Shown piece by piece: positions 1-11,200 of a stretch of DNA of 64,000 bases. Numbering within the stretch: position 1 is the first letter of the stretch; every line of letters begins with the position of its first letter. The position numbers were made by a program, and so were the translations under genes. The notes beneath the pieces were generated by a model that saw nothing but the letters and a program-made list of their open reading frames with translations, was not told the DNA's origin and did not search any database. This DNA comes from Pannonibacter phragmitetus DSM 14782 (GTDB lineage: Bacteria > Pseudomonadota > Alphaproteobacteria > Rhizobiales > Stappiaceae), in contig NZ_KB908225.1 of NCBI RefSeq assembly GCF_000382365.1, positions 13,574-77,573 on the forward strand, read 5' to 3'.

Positions 1-147
1 CACCGGTAACGCGGCTCTGGCTCGCAGACCCGGACTCCTCGATGACGCCGCCAATGGCGCCGGGGTTCAGAGTGGCAGGGTGTCAGGCGAATACCGTCTC
101 TGTACACTCTGTAAAATTTGTGATAAAATATTCCGAGAACCAGCGTA

Positions 148-720
148 TTATTTGAATTCTTTTTCCCAGAAATAAATAAAACTATCTCTCCAATTCTCTA
201 ATATTTTATAAAATTCGTCTGAATCTATATACAACTCATCAATCGAATGAACCTCACTAGAATCTAAACTAGGATTCCTGAAAGCGACCAAACGCACTTG
301 GTTATCGCAGTCAAATTGAACGATATGACTTCCATCATCAAATGCCGCGTCTCCGTCGGGAGCCATTATTAGTTCACGCCTAATCAAATCATCACGGATC
401 TGATCCAAAGTGAATCTTTTAACACTCTCGAAGTTCTGCGGATCCTCATAAATAGAAGAATACACATGATGGACAAGTTCGCCTGCCGACAAATCAAACC
501 CGAATGAACTGACGTGAGTTCCGCGGCGTTCAAGCCGACGCTGTATAGCATCGAAAGAGCAAGCAAGTAATGTTGCATCACTCTTGCGAACGCCATAGAT
601 TTTATCTTTAACATATATAATGAAATATCCCAGCGCTCGCTGACTTGGGCGCGATAGGAAATTTTCTACACCAGATTCAATAGCAAATTTTTTTTGATTT
701 CCTGAAACTATAATATACAT
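148..720 (-). CDS. Putative immunity protein of orphan CDI toxin module
   Basis: A 190-residue protein that I do not recognise as a family. It is acidic, has no signal peptide and no membrane segment, so it should be cytoplasmic. Its start codon overlaps the stop of the upstream toxin-like gene in a TAATG arrangement, which implies translational coupling and a one-to-one partnership. The gene is strikingly AT-rich compared with the GC-rich surroundings, as is usual for horizontally moved toxin/immunity cassettes. By position (last gene of a cdiBAI-like locus, directly after a small C-terminal toxin fragment) the best inference is a cognate immunity protein. There is no sequence motif that proves this. 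The 147 bases downstream hold no gene that I can see. Confidence 0.55.
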   Translation of the reverse strand: MYIIVSGNQKKFAIESGVENFLSRPSQRALGYFIIYVKDKIYGVRKSDATLLACSFDAIQRRLERRGTHVSSFGFDLSAGELVHHVYSSIYEDPQNFESVKRFTLDQIRDDLIRRELIMAPDGDAAFDDGSHIVQFDCDNQVRLVAFRNPSLDSSEVHSIDELYIDSDEFYKILENWRDSFIYFWEKEFK

Positions 721-1466
721 TATTTAACTCCAAGAATTCTTCGGATCTCTATTGGAATATTTTGCGCCCTGATTGGATCGACACCTCCTGTCGATCCGTT
801 CCAATGCGTCTCGCCATTACTTGGCTTTGAGAACCTATGTATTATACCGTTCGAATCCTTCGACCACCTTACACCATTCTTATCAACTATAGACTTTTCA
901 TATAACTCATCGACATTCTGCGGCTCCGGGCTATTTGAGTTTCTGTGATGTTTAGGATTCGATATGCGCCTTGGCTTCTCATCATCCTCCGGCCCACCCG
1001 GCGCGCCGCCAGCGGCAGCGCCAGCGGAACTGTTTCCTGCGGCGCCGGTCTGTGACCCCTGCCCCTTGCCCGGCGTACTGTTGTAGACAACCTGCACCTG
1101 ACCGCCGCTCGCCTGCCGGGCGGCGGAGCGCAGCTGGTCCGGCGTCATTGGCTTGCCATCAACCGCGCCGCCGATCAACGTATAGCCGTAGCCCGTGGCT
1201 TCAACCTCAAGCACGGATACCACACCATCCGGGGAGGTCGCCGTAATCGTGCGGATCCGGTCCGAGCCATAGCCCGTCAGCCGGACCACCGTGCCGTCAT
1301 CCAGCGTCTGCGTTTCATCAATCGCACCGCCGGTTTCCCTCGTCGATGCAAGCCAGAAGCCACCGGCAAGCAGCGCCGTTGCGGCAACAGCAACTGTGGC
1401 CGCACCCCTGACTTGCTGCACGATCTGAAGACAGTTCATCGCCACATCCGGCGGGATGATAACCAT
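720..1466 (-). CDS. Orphan CdiA-CT-like toxin fragment
   Basis: A 248-residue protein. A hydrophobic stretch lies near residues 21-41, then an Ala/Gly/Ser-rich linker (about 125-155), then a compact polar C-terminal domain (about 175-248) with a pattern NGVRWSKDSNG, HRFSKPSNG, HWNGSTGG and a final basic IRRIL. The C-terminal domain resembles small nuclease-type polymorphic toxins in size and placement, but I cannot name the family. The reading frame stays open upstream of this ATG to about 1625 and there encodes a segment resembling the CdiA pretoxin region, so this is probably the displaced 3' end of a cdiA gene. It is followed immediately by its likely immunity gene. The GC content falls sharply in the 3' half, marking the toxin domain as acquired. 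Confidence 0.55.
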   Translation of the reverse strand: MVIIPPDVAMNCLQIVQQVRGAATVAVAATALLAGGFWLASTRETGGAIDETQTLDDGTVVRLTGYGSDRIRTITATSPDGVVSVLEVEATGYGYTLIGGAVDGKPMTPDQLRSAARQASGGQVQVVYNSTPGKGQGSQTGAAGNSSAGAAAGGAPGGPEDDEKPRRISNPKHHRNSNSPEPQNVDELYEKSIVDKNGVRWSKDSNGIIHRFSKPSNGETHWNGSTGGVDPIRAQNIPIEIRRILGVK

Positions 1467-1625
1467 TTCCCCGCCGATGGAGATCTCGCAGCTTATCGCC
1501 GCGTAGGCAGGCGGGATCAGCCAGTCGAACAGGCTGGGCCGGGCATCGCTCCGCCGCTGGCCGCAAGCGGCAAGCTGGGCCAGAACTTCAGGATCATCGG
1601 CATGGGCGGTAATCAGCTTCGCCGC
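1467..1625 (-). pseudogene. Remnant of CdiA pretoxin region in frame with orphan toxin
   Basis: Translating the minus strand in frame with the orphan toxin gives about 53 open codons back to a TGA at 1626-1628, with no ATG or GTG start. They include the run SLFDWLIPPAYAAISC. This resembles NFWDLIVSPAHASSGC at about residue 3189 of the intact CdiA next door, with a similarly placed Leu/Ala-rich helix and Cys just before it (LAQLAACG versus LQALVNCSG). I infer a 5'-truncated copy of the CdiA C-terminal region. Further upstream, 1629-1751, a different frame reads protein-like (DRQKGRLPAFWRKLVRAW) but has no start and no recognisable homologue. Confidence 0.5.
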
Positions 1626-1751
1626 TCATCCGCAACGATGACCACCCGCTATAGTGCAACCACGCACGCACCAGCTTGCGCCAGAATGCCGGCAGGCGGC
1701 CCTTCTGCCGGTCGGATGCCAAGGTATTGGATTGAAGAAGAACGCGAAGAT

Positions 1752-2198
1752 TTAGATAACTATCTTTCCCGCCGAAAGATCAAGCAAAAACCTGAACAAA
1801 CCAGCGCCGTAAGCCTGCTCGACCCCCGGGCCAATTGCGTGAATCTTGGTCGCAGGAGAAGCAGACGTATCGAGATAGAAGTAAACCCCAGAACCGTCGT
1901 CACAAATAGGGATAAAGCTTTGTCGATCAGTACCAACCTGGCCCCACTCCCGCAGCTGCTTGGTCACGACAACAACGTCCTCCCATTGTGGTGGATCGTT
2001 TTCCTCTGCCTTCGGAAGCCCATAGACATGAATACCATCCGCCAGCACAGCGCCATACTCCCGCAATAATTCACGATATTCGCTTGGAAATTGAACGCCT
2101 AGTTCAGATTCAGCCTGTTCAATTACCAAGTCATCGACAGGACCAGAGATAATCCCGGCCCGGCACAACTGTTCGAAATTCTCACGCTCCATTCCCAT
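1752..2198 (-). CDS. cdiI: SUKH (SMI1/KNR4) family immunity protein
   Basis: A 148-residue acidic cytoplasmic protein with the SUKH fold signature: an N-terminal helix, the run LGVQFPSEYRELLREYG (the family's 'LP..Y..fL...NG'-like motif, about residues 32-48), a beta segment near GIHVYGLP, and FIPICDDGSGVYFYLD (about 92-107), the 'fa.dg.G..y.ld' strand. SUKH proteins are known immunity proteins for nuclease toxins, particularly HNH/ENDO VII types. The gene lies 10 bases after the stop of the large exoprotein whose C-terminus is exactly such a nuclease, so it should bind and block that domain in the cytoplasm. The family call is strong; the specific pairing is inferred from position. Confidence 0.85.
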   Translation of the reverse strand: MGMERENFEQLCRAGIISGPVDDLVIEQAESELGVQFPSEYRELLREYGAVLADGIHVYGLPKAEENDPPQWEDVVVVTKQLREWGQVGTDRQSFIPICDDGSGVYFYLDTSASPATKIHAIGPGVEQAYGAGLFRFLLDLSAGKIVI

Positions 2199-2208
2199 GA
2201 ATACTCTC

Positions 2209-5200
2209 CTAAGGAGTGCCCAGCCCCGAGTTCACGAAGTCTTGATACCGTTGCTTCCAATATGTTTCTGAATAGCCAGATTGACGCACAGGCCCTCCCG
2301 GTCCCGGGATGTGCAACGGCCCGCCAGTCGCAGAGTCATAGCGATTCTGCGACCGCGTCACTTCAATCAGCTTTCCTGTCTCTCGCCCAACATGGTGCAA
2401 CTGGATTCGCTCCCACTGACCATCGGCACCACGAACAAATGGCGCTTGACCATTTTTCATAAGGTTGATGTTTTGCGGGCTCAGTTCAATATCTGAACGC
2501 TGAATGATCAGTTCATTGCGGTGCCGTGTCACTCCTCCCCAAGTGGTGCTGTTACCAAATGTCGCTTCTGCGTTCGCAAGGAACTGAGCCTCGTTTGCAT
2601 TCCTTGGCTGAATCGAGGAAAATCTTCCCGATCCCGTATTCGTTACATCTGGCGCCTTGTTATGGACAGCCTTCCCCGTATACCGTCGGCCACCGAGACC
2701 GATCAGGACAGCGGCGGCTGAGCCTGCCACGAGCTTGAGATCCTTCCGGTCGGCTTCGTTAAAACCGTGCTTGCTGGCAATCGCATCGATCGCCAAGGCG
2801 ACGGCCTCGTCGCTCAACTCGCCCAGTTGGCCAAGTTCCTGGAAAGCCTGCTGAATATCCTTGTAGGCCTGCGGGTCGTAGCTCTCCACTATGTGGCGCA
2901 ACGCTAGGTCCCGCATGTACCCCGAAGCCATACCCATTGCGTTCAGGAACTGAATGGCGTCCTCATCAGGCAGAAGGGCCCGCAGGGAGGCTGCAATCGT
3001 CCTGATGGACGCGGGAAGTTCAGCTGTCCCGTCAGATTCGCCCAGATGTTTGTCAGCATATTTCTCGATAATAGCCGCAAGTATCTGGACGCAGGCTTCC
3101 CTTTCCCTTGCAGTAAGGTCGGCAATCTTGACGCCATCCTTGTCCACCAGAGCGCAACCGGATGAAGCATGTGCAGGCGAAACAATCAGGTCCCAGAAGT
3201 TGAACCCTTGTTTGCCGGAACAATTCACAAGCGCCTGAAGATCGAAGCGTCCCTCCTTTATCGCAGCGGCGACTTTTTTCGCCGTCTCCAGTTCCTCCGG
3301 CGTCAGTTCTCCAGAGCGGCTCAGAGCCTCTCCAACCTGGGCAAATGCCTCGCCAAGCGCATTTCCAACGACTTCGATGGCGTCAACAGCCGCCCTCACA
3401 CTCGTGTCCGAAACATAGAGGTCAAAGCCCTCTTCGGTCTCGCGGGTGACTTCGATGACCGTGTCAAGGTCGCGGTTGAGGCTGGCGAGCTGGGTGTCCG
3501 TGGCCGCCTTGTCGGAGGCTTCTTCCGCATCCGCCTGCTTGCGCAGGGCGGCGGCGGTGGCGGGGTCGCCGGAGGCTTCTGCTGCGTCGGCCTCAGCCCG
3601 CAGCTTTGCGGCCGTCACGCCGTTGCCATCCCCGTCCCGCACCACGATGGTGCCATGGCCGATCGTGGCCTTGGCGATGCCTTCCCTCTCTGCGTTGGCA
3701 TAGGCCCCTTCGAGCGAGCCGCCGGGCGAGACGTCACCCTTTTCCGAGACGCCCACAGAGACATTCACCCCGCCGGAGACATGCCGGTTCGTCTCATGCA
3801 GGATGAGATCCTGCGTCCCGAGCGTCTCCGTCTCCAGCGCCAGTTCGCCCGAACGCGAGCCGATGACACCGCCCGTAACCTGCGTGTGGCCGCCAACCGT
3901 GACCGTCAGATCCCTGTCGGTGACAATGCCGGACGGCGTTTCCACCCAGGCCCGGCTTTGCGAGCCTTGCGCAGCGTTGACCCCTGCATTGGCGCCAAAC
4001 TGGCCGGTGGTGAAGTTGTAGCTGACACCGGCGTTCATGCCCTTTGACGCGCTGGAGCCAGTCCCTGCGTCCAGCTGGCTTTCCACCGTCAGGTCGCGGC
4101 CCGCCTCAACTTCTGCTGACCGGGCGTCAACAAGCGCGCCCTTCAGCGCAATGTCGCGTCCGGCTGAAATATCCGCATGGCCGCTAACCGTGATGTTGGT
4201 GTTGGTGTGGGCCGTCTGCGCGCTGGAGGAGGTGCCGTTCTGCGCCGAAACGCTGGCGCCGACACTGACGCTTTCCCCCTTCATGCCAACGCCCACCGTC
4301 ACGCTGACACCGGCCGAGCGCGACGAACTGGACGTATCCATGCTGGTGGTATTGACCGCGGACTTCAGCTCGATGTCCCGCCCGGCGGCGATCAGCGCAT
4401 CATTGCCAGCATCAATCTGCGCGCCTTGCGAGACGATGTCCCGCCCGGCGCTGATGATCAGATCATTCCCCGCCGAAAGGGTCGTGACACGGGCTGCCTC
4501 TCCCGACTGGCTGCTGCTGCTCTTCGAGCTGGAAGCACCGACGCCAAGCGTCAGGCTGGCGATGGTGCCACCCTTCCATTGCTTTTCATCTTGGCCGGAG
4601 ACGGTTTCCTTGCCGAACATCCCGTCAAGGGCGTTGACCGCATCCAGGATTTTCAGGCCACCGGAAGCGGCGGAGAGGGCCTTGTAGCCAAGATTGCCTT
4701 TGCCGCTGCCAACGGTCTGCACCCCCGAGACAATCTTGTTGCCTGCGTCGATGAGGGGGGAGGCGGCGGAGACGGTGGCGCCGATGAAGAGGTCGCTTCT
4801 GTGGTGGCTGGCGGCGAAGCTGTCGGTGGCGGCCAGGAGGTTGACGTCACCGCCTGCGGCCAGTGTCAGATCCTCGCCCGCCATCAGGGCCGTGCCCGTG
4901 GCGTTGATGTCCTTCGCGGCGGTGACCGTCAGGTTCTGACCGGCGCTGATGGCGGACATGATATTGGTGACGCCGGAGGTGGAGCTTTCCTCCTTCGTGC
5001 GGCGGTAGCCGGCGGAGAAGCCGGAGCCGCCCGGGCTGCGCCCGGCAAAGAGGCCGGACTTCTTCTCGAAGGTGTAGCTGTCGAAGGCGGCCTGACCGGT
5101 GGTGAGCGTGACGCTGTCCCCGGAGAGCGCCACATCGCCCGCGCCGATGATGGTGGAGCCGGTGACGGTCAGGTCCTGCCCGGACCTGAGGCTGACATCC

Positions 5201-8200
5201 CCGCCCGCAAGCAGCATGGAGCCGGTGTAGACATCCTCGCTGGAATTGCCCCGGCTTTCCTTCTTGCGCAGGAAGCCGCTGGACTTCGAGGCATAGGACT
5301 CGCGCTGGATGGAGTTTGCCCCTTCGATGGAGAGGTTTCCGGCGGCGGCAACGGCAAGATCCTCCCCGGCCAGCAGGCTGCTGGCGGTGATGGCGGTGTC
5401 CCCGCCGGAGGTGATCTTCAGGCTGCCGCCCGTATCCACCAGGGAACCAACGGTCTGGCCGTGGTCCTTCACGGAGTGGTGGCGTTTGGCCGTCTGCTCC
5501 GTGCGGTGACGGTTTTCGGCGGAGGCGATGGTCACGTCCCCGCCTGCGGCAAGGCGCGTGTCCCCTGTCGCGGCCAGGGTGGAGCCAAGGACCGAGAGAT
5601 CGCGGCCTGCCGTCACGGTCAGATTGCCGCCGGCATCCAGCAACGAGCCCTGATGGCTGGTGATGTCCACGAGGGTGCTGCTGCGGCCCCCGCCGATCCG
5701 GAAGCTGGTTTCGGTCTTCAGCGTCTCCAGCTTCACATCGCGCCCGGCGGACAGGCGCATGTCACCGCCGGAAGACAGGGTGCCGCCCATGCTGGTCAGG
5801 TCCCGCACGGCGTTGAGGCTCAGCGGACCGGAGGCGGTGATGGTGGCGCGCTGCTGGTTGGTCTGCATGGTGCCGCTGAACACGTCCACGGTGCGCGCCA
5901 GCGTTTCGTTGCGGATGTCCTGCCCCGTCAGGCGGATGCTGCCGCCGGTGATCTGGCCGGAGAGATTGGCCAGCGTGCCGCCTGCGGTGAGGTCCATGGT
6001 GGCGGCGGACAGGGTGCCGCCGAAGTTGACGAGGTCGCCGCCCGTGCGCAGGGTCATGCCATTGGAGGCAATCATGCTGCCGCTGTTGGTCAGAGATCCC
6101 GCCTCCAGCGACACGCCGCTGCCGGTGATGCGCGCCCCGGCCAGCTGCACATCCGGCCGGTTGCCGGGGGCAAGATAAAGCCGGGGCACAAGCACCTTCT
6201 GGCCGTTGACGACGGCTTCCTCCAGCCACACCACATCCACGGTCAGGGCCGCGATCTGCTCCGGCGTCAGGGCCACGCCCGGCGTCAGCTGCAGCGCGCC
6301 CTGCATGGTCAGCGCGTTGTCGTAGAGCAGCTTCACCGTGTCATAGTCGGTGTAGGTGCCTGCCAGCGCGCGCTTGCCGGTCTGGCGCAGCAGCTGCTCG
6401 CGGATGAAGTTGGTTTCCACATAGGCATCGCCCAGGCGCTTCTGGGTGATGTCCGGGTTGAAGGCCGGAAGGCTGTTGAGGAAGCGGTCCGAGGCGTAGA
6501 AGCGGCTGAGATCGACGAATTCCGGCCGCGTCTCAAAGAGGAACTTCGCCTGCGGGTTCTCGCTGACGATCGTCAGCGCCGACACCGGCAGAACCAGTAC
6601 CGGCAGCGGCAGGCCGGTGGTGGCGGAGGTTGCGGGACGGACGCTGGAACCGGAGACAGGGCCAGAGACAGGGCCAGAGACAGGGCCAGAGACAGGGGCA
6701 GAGGCAGAGCCGGACGCGCCCGCCGGCAACTGGCCGGAGGCGGAGACGGAACCGGCAATGCCGCCGGCGGAGACGGAACCGGAAACGCCGCCACTGCCTG
6801 CCAGCGAGCCCGCCAGCGTGCCGGAGGCATTCACCCCGCCGCCAGAGCCCGCCACGCCGGAAACCGTGCCCGCACTGCCAAGGCTGGAGCCCGGCAGCTG
6901 GCCCGGCATCAGGAAGTCGGTGGAAGAGCCCGAGGGCACCCCTGCGCCGGAAGACTGGCCCACCTGCCCGGCATTCTGGCGGATGGAGACATTGTCCACC
7001 TGCCCGGTGAAGCTGCCGCTGAAGCTTCCCCCTGCGGCGATGATGGCCGGGACGGAGCCTATCGTGGCTGAGGAGGCGGTGGTGCCGAGGTCATCCGAAT
7101 ACCGGTACTTCCAGGGCTTCCGCTTGTAGACATCCCGGATCGTCGTAACGATTAACTGCTCGACAAGCTCCCGCCCCTTGTTGATCAGGGAGCCGCCCTC
7201 CATGCGGATGTTGCCGCTGGCAGAGATCGTGGAATATTCGTTGAGGATGCTTCCGGCACTGATGAAGAGGTTGCCACCGGCAAGCATCTGTGCGGGTGCC
7301 CCGGCGCTGGCAAAGACTTCGGTGATCCGCTTAGTCGTGACGACTTCAATGAAATAGAAGCTGTTGTACCGTCCCTTGTCGATCGATTCGGTGCTGACTG
7401 TTTCCGTTGTGGTGACGCTGGGGGCCGTGCCGCGGTTGATGACGGAGCCTGCCCGGATCGACATCCCGCCGGAAATCGCCTCGATATGGCCAAGCTCGTT
7501 GACGACGGAACCCGCCGCCTGACCTGCGGCAAGGCCGCCGATGGTCAGGTTTTCTGCGGCCAGCATCGTGCCGGTGTTGAGGAAGTTGCCGCCCAGCGAG
7601 AGGTCGAGGTCGCCCTGCGCGGCCAGAATGCCTTCGTTGTAGGTGTCTCCCGTGACGCGCAGCAGCGCATTGCGCACGGCGCCCAGTCCGCCCAGATGCA
7701 CAAGGGAGCCCCCGGCAAGCCGGATATCGCCGCCGCTGGTGGTCAGCATGCTGGTCTGGGTGTTGCGCAGCTCCCACAGGGCCTCAAGGCTGATGTTGCC
7801 GCCCGAGCTGATGCGCCCGTCATGGTGGATGACGGCCGCCTTCACCCCGAGGGTGCCATCCTGGGAGGCCATCAGGCTTCCGGCTGTGGTGGTGAAGGCA
7901 CCGGCAACCGTGGCATCAAGGCCCGCCGCCAGCTTCAGCTCGCCCGTATGGAACCACGTGCCGGCATTCAGCGTCAGGAGGCCGGAGCGGACGGCGACAG
8001 AGCTGCCCGCCTGCGTCACCAGCTGCCCGCCGGCCGACAGGGTGGCGTTGCGCCCGGCGCTGACAGCCCCTGCATGGGACCACACGTCTGCGGACAGCAG
8101 CAGATCCCCGGCATGGGCCGTCACGGTGCCGCCCGAAAGGGTGGAGAGCGTGCCGGAGAGGTTCGCACTGAAGCTGCCAAAGGCCGCTGCCTCGCCTGCG

Positions 8201-11200
8201 TGGGTCCAGTTGCGGGCTGTCAGCGTCAGCCCGCCGCCCTGCGCCACCAGCAGGCTGGCTGTGTCCGTGTAGAGATCCTCCGTCAGCCGGATGGCAAGGC
8301 TGCCGCCTGCTCCGGCCTGGCCGTAATTCACCCAGCTGCCGGCCGAAACATCCAGCGTGCCGTTCCGGGCCAGCAGCAGGCTGCCGCCCGCCGCCGTCAG
8401 GCCACCGGCCAGCACAAGCCGCAGATCCGTGCCGCCCGCCGCCCGGCCGAAGTGGGTCAGGCTGCTTGCGGAGAGGTTCAGCGCACCGGACTGGGCCGAA
8501 ATCAGGCTGGCCGCGGACGTATCCATCGTGCCGGTCAGGCTGGCGGTGATGCTGCCGGTAGCACCGGCTTCAGCGGCATGGCTCCAGCTGGCGGCCGTCA
8601 CGGACAGATCGCCCGCCTGTGCCGAGACAAGGCTTCCGGCCAGCGTGACAAGGCCTGCGGTCAGAACCGCAACAATGTTTCCGCCAGCACCGGCCGCCCC
8701 GCGATGGGTCCAGCCCACAGCGTTCAGATCAATATTGCCGGAGGCGGCCGACAGCACGCTGCCGGAGGCTGTGGTGAGGCTTCCAGACAGATCCGCTGAA
8801 ATGCCCCCGCTTGCGTTCACCTCGGCGGCATGGCGCCAGTTTGCGGCGGAAAGATCGAAGCTGCCGCTGCCGGTGTGAATCAGGCTGCCTGCGCCCGTGT
8901 CCACATCAGCGGAGAAAACGGCTTTCAGCCCGGACGCAGCGCCGGCCTGCCCGGCATGGCCCCAGCTTTCCGCAGCCAGATCAAGCCGCCCGCCGGAGGC
9001 AAGGATCACGCTGCCCTGCTGCGTGGCAAGGGCACCGGACAGACGGGCGGTCAGCGATCCGCTGGCCGTGGCCTGCCCATTGTGGGTCCAGGCGCCTGCC
9101 GCCAGATCCAGGTCTCCCGCTTCTGCGGCCAGCAGGCTGCCGGTCAGCGTCCGCATCGCCCCGGACAGCGTCACGGCCACATGGCCTGCCGCTCCCGCCT
9201 GCCCGCCGTGGGTCAGGCCGGAGCCCTGCAAGGTCAGGTCGCCCCCTTCGGCGAGGATCAGGCTGCCCGTTGTGGTCTCGATGGCGCCGCCAACATCCGC
9301 GCTCACGCGGCCACCGGCACCGGCCTGACCGGCATGGCTCCATCGCGCCGCTTCAAGCAGCAGGTTGCCGCGCTTCGCCAGAATGATGCTGCCCGCAGCG
9401 CTGTCCAGCGCCCCGCGCAGCCGCAGGCTCACGCCCTCCGGCCCGGCCAGTTCCCCTGCATGAACAAGATTGGCGGCCTCAAATGTCAGCGAGTCCGAGC
9501 TGGCGATCAGGCGCGCACCGGACAGCACGGTTCCGTCCCCGGACAGCGTCACCGCGACATCGCTTGCAGCACCCGCCTGTCCGCCATGGGTCAGGCTGCC
9601 AGCCGTCAGGTCCAGATCGCCCCCCTCGGCCAGGATCAGGCTTGCCCCAGTGGTCTCAACCGCACCGCCGATGACGGCGGTGACACGGCCACCGGCACCT
9701 GCCTGCCCGGCATGGGTCCAGCGGGTTGCCTCAAGCGTCAAGCCGCCCTGTCTTGCAAGAAGTACGCTCCCGGCGGAACTGTTCAGCGCCCCGCGCAGAC
9801 GAAGCCTCAGGTCTTTCTGCCCAACCAGTTCACCCGCATTGCCAAGATGAGCGGCGTCAACCGTCAGGGAGCCTCCGCTTGCGATCAGCCGTCCGCTGGA
9901 CAGCACGGTGCCATCGCCGGACAGCGTCACGGCCACATCGCCTGCCGCTCCCGCCTCTCCGCCATGGATCAGACTGCCAGCCGTCAGATCCAGATCACCG
10001 CCCTCGGCCAGGATCAGGCTGGCTTCTGCGGTCTCAACCGCACCGCCGATGACGGCGGTGACACGGCCACCGGCGCCCGCCTGCCCGGCATGGGTCCAGC
10101 GCGTTGCTTCAAGCCTCAAGGCGCCCTGTCTTGCAAGAAGCACGCTTCCGGCGGAGCTGGATAGCGCACCGCTCAGGCGCAGGCTCAGGTCTTTCTGCCC
10201 AACCAGTTCACCGGCATGAGCGAGACCGGCAGCGTCGACCCTCAGGGAGCCTCCGCTTGCGATCAGCCGGGCGCCGGAGAGCACGGCTCCGTCCCCGGCG
10301 AGCGCTACGGCGATGGACCCTGCCGCTCCCGCCTGCCCGCCGTGGGTCAGCGTACCTGCGGTCAGATCCAGATCACCGCCTTCGGCCAGGATCAGGCTGG
10401 CCGCCAGCGTCTCAACCGCACCGCCGATGACGGCGGTGACACGGCCACCTGCACTCGCCTCTCCCGCATGGGTCCAGCGCGTTGCCTCAAGCTGAAGGCT
10501 GCCGCCGTCCGCCAGAATGACGCTGCCTGCAGCACTGTCCAGCGCGCCGCGCAGCCGCAAGGCCAGCGCAGACCCTGCGGCCAGTTCACCCGCATGGGCG
10601 AGATTGGCTGCATCAAGCGTCAGAGATCCGGAATTTGCGATCAGGCGGCCGCCGGAAGCAAGGCTTGCGTCCCCGGCCAGGGTCACGGCCACAGTGCCTG
10701 CCGCACCGGCCTTTCCGGCATGGGCAAGATTGCCTGCATTCAGCATCAGGCCGCCCGGACCGGCGAGGATGAGACTTCCCGCATTGGTCAGAACCGCACC
10801 GCCGATGGCGGCTGTCAGCGCGGTATGGGCGCTTGCCTCGCCCGCGTGCTGCCAGCTCGCCGCCCGCAGATCGAGTGCGCCGGTCTGCGCCTGTACAAGG
10901 CTGGCGGCATGGGTCTCAAGACCACCCGAAAGCACGGCGCGGATGGTGCCGGAGGCCGCTGCCTGTCCCGCGTGAGACCAGCTGGCGGCGTTCAGCGTCA
11001 GGTTGCCCCCTTGTGCGAGGATGAGACTGTCTGCCTGCGTGTTGAGCGCGCCGGACAGGCCCGCCGTGAGAGCACCGCTGGCCGTGGCTTCGCCGCCATG
11101 GGTCCAGTTTGCGGCGTTGACCACCATGCTGCCGGAATGGGCGGCCATCAGGCTGCCGCTGCGGGCGGCAAGGTCTCCGGCAAGGGTCAGCGTCAGGCTG

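Noticed and set aside
4177-7071. A 964-codon open frame on the plus strand opposite cdiA, and other long frames opposite large genes
   Set aside because: It is the complementary strand of a GC-rich repetitive gene. The predicted protein is Gly/Arg/His-rich and low in complexity, with no domain, and the minus-strand gene is beyond doubt.
9290-10550. Regularly spaced repeats as a possible CRISPR array
   Set aside because: Spacing is 378 bases with homologous sequence throughout; it is a coding repeat field of the exoprotein, with no short repeat/unique spacer pattern and no cas genes.
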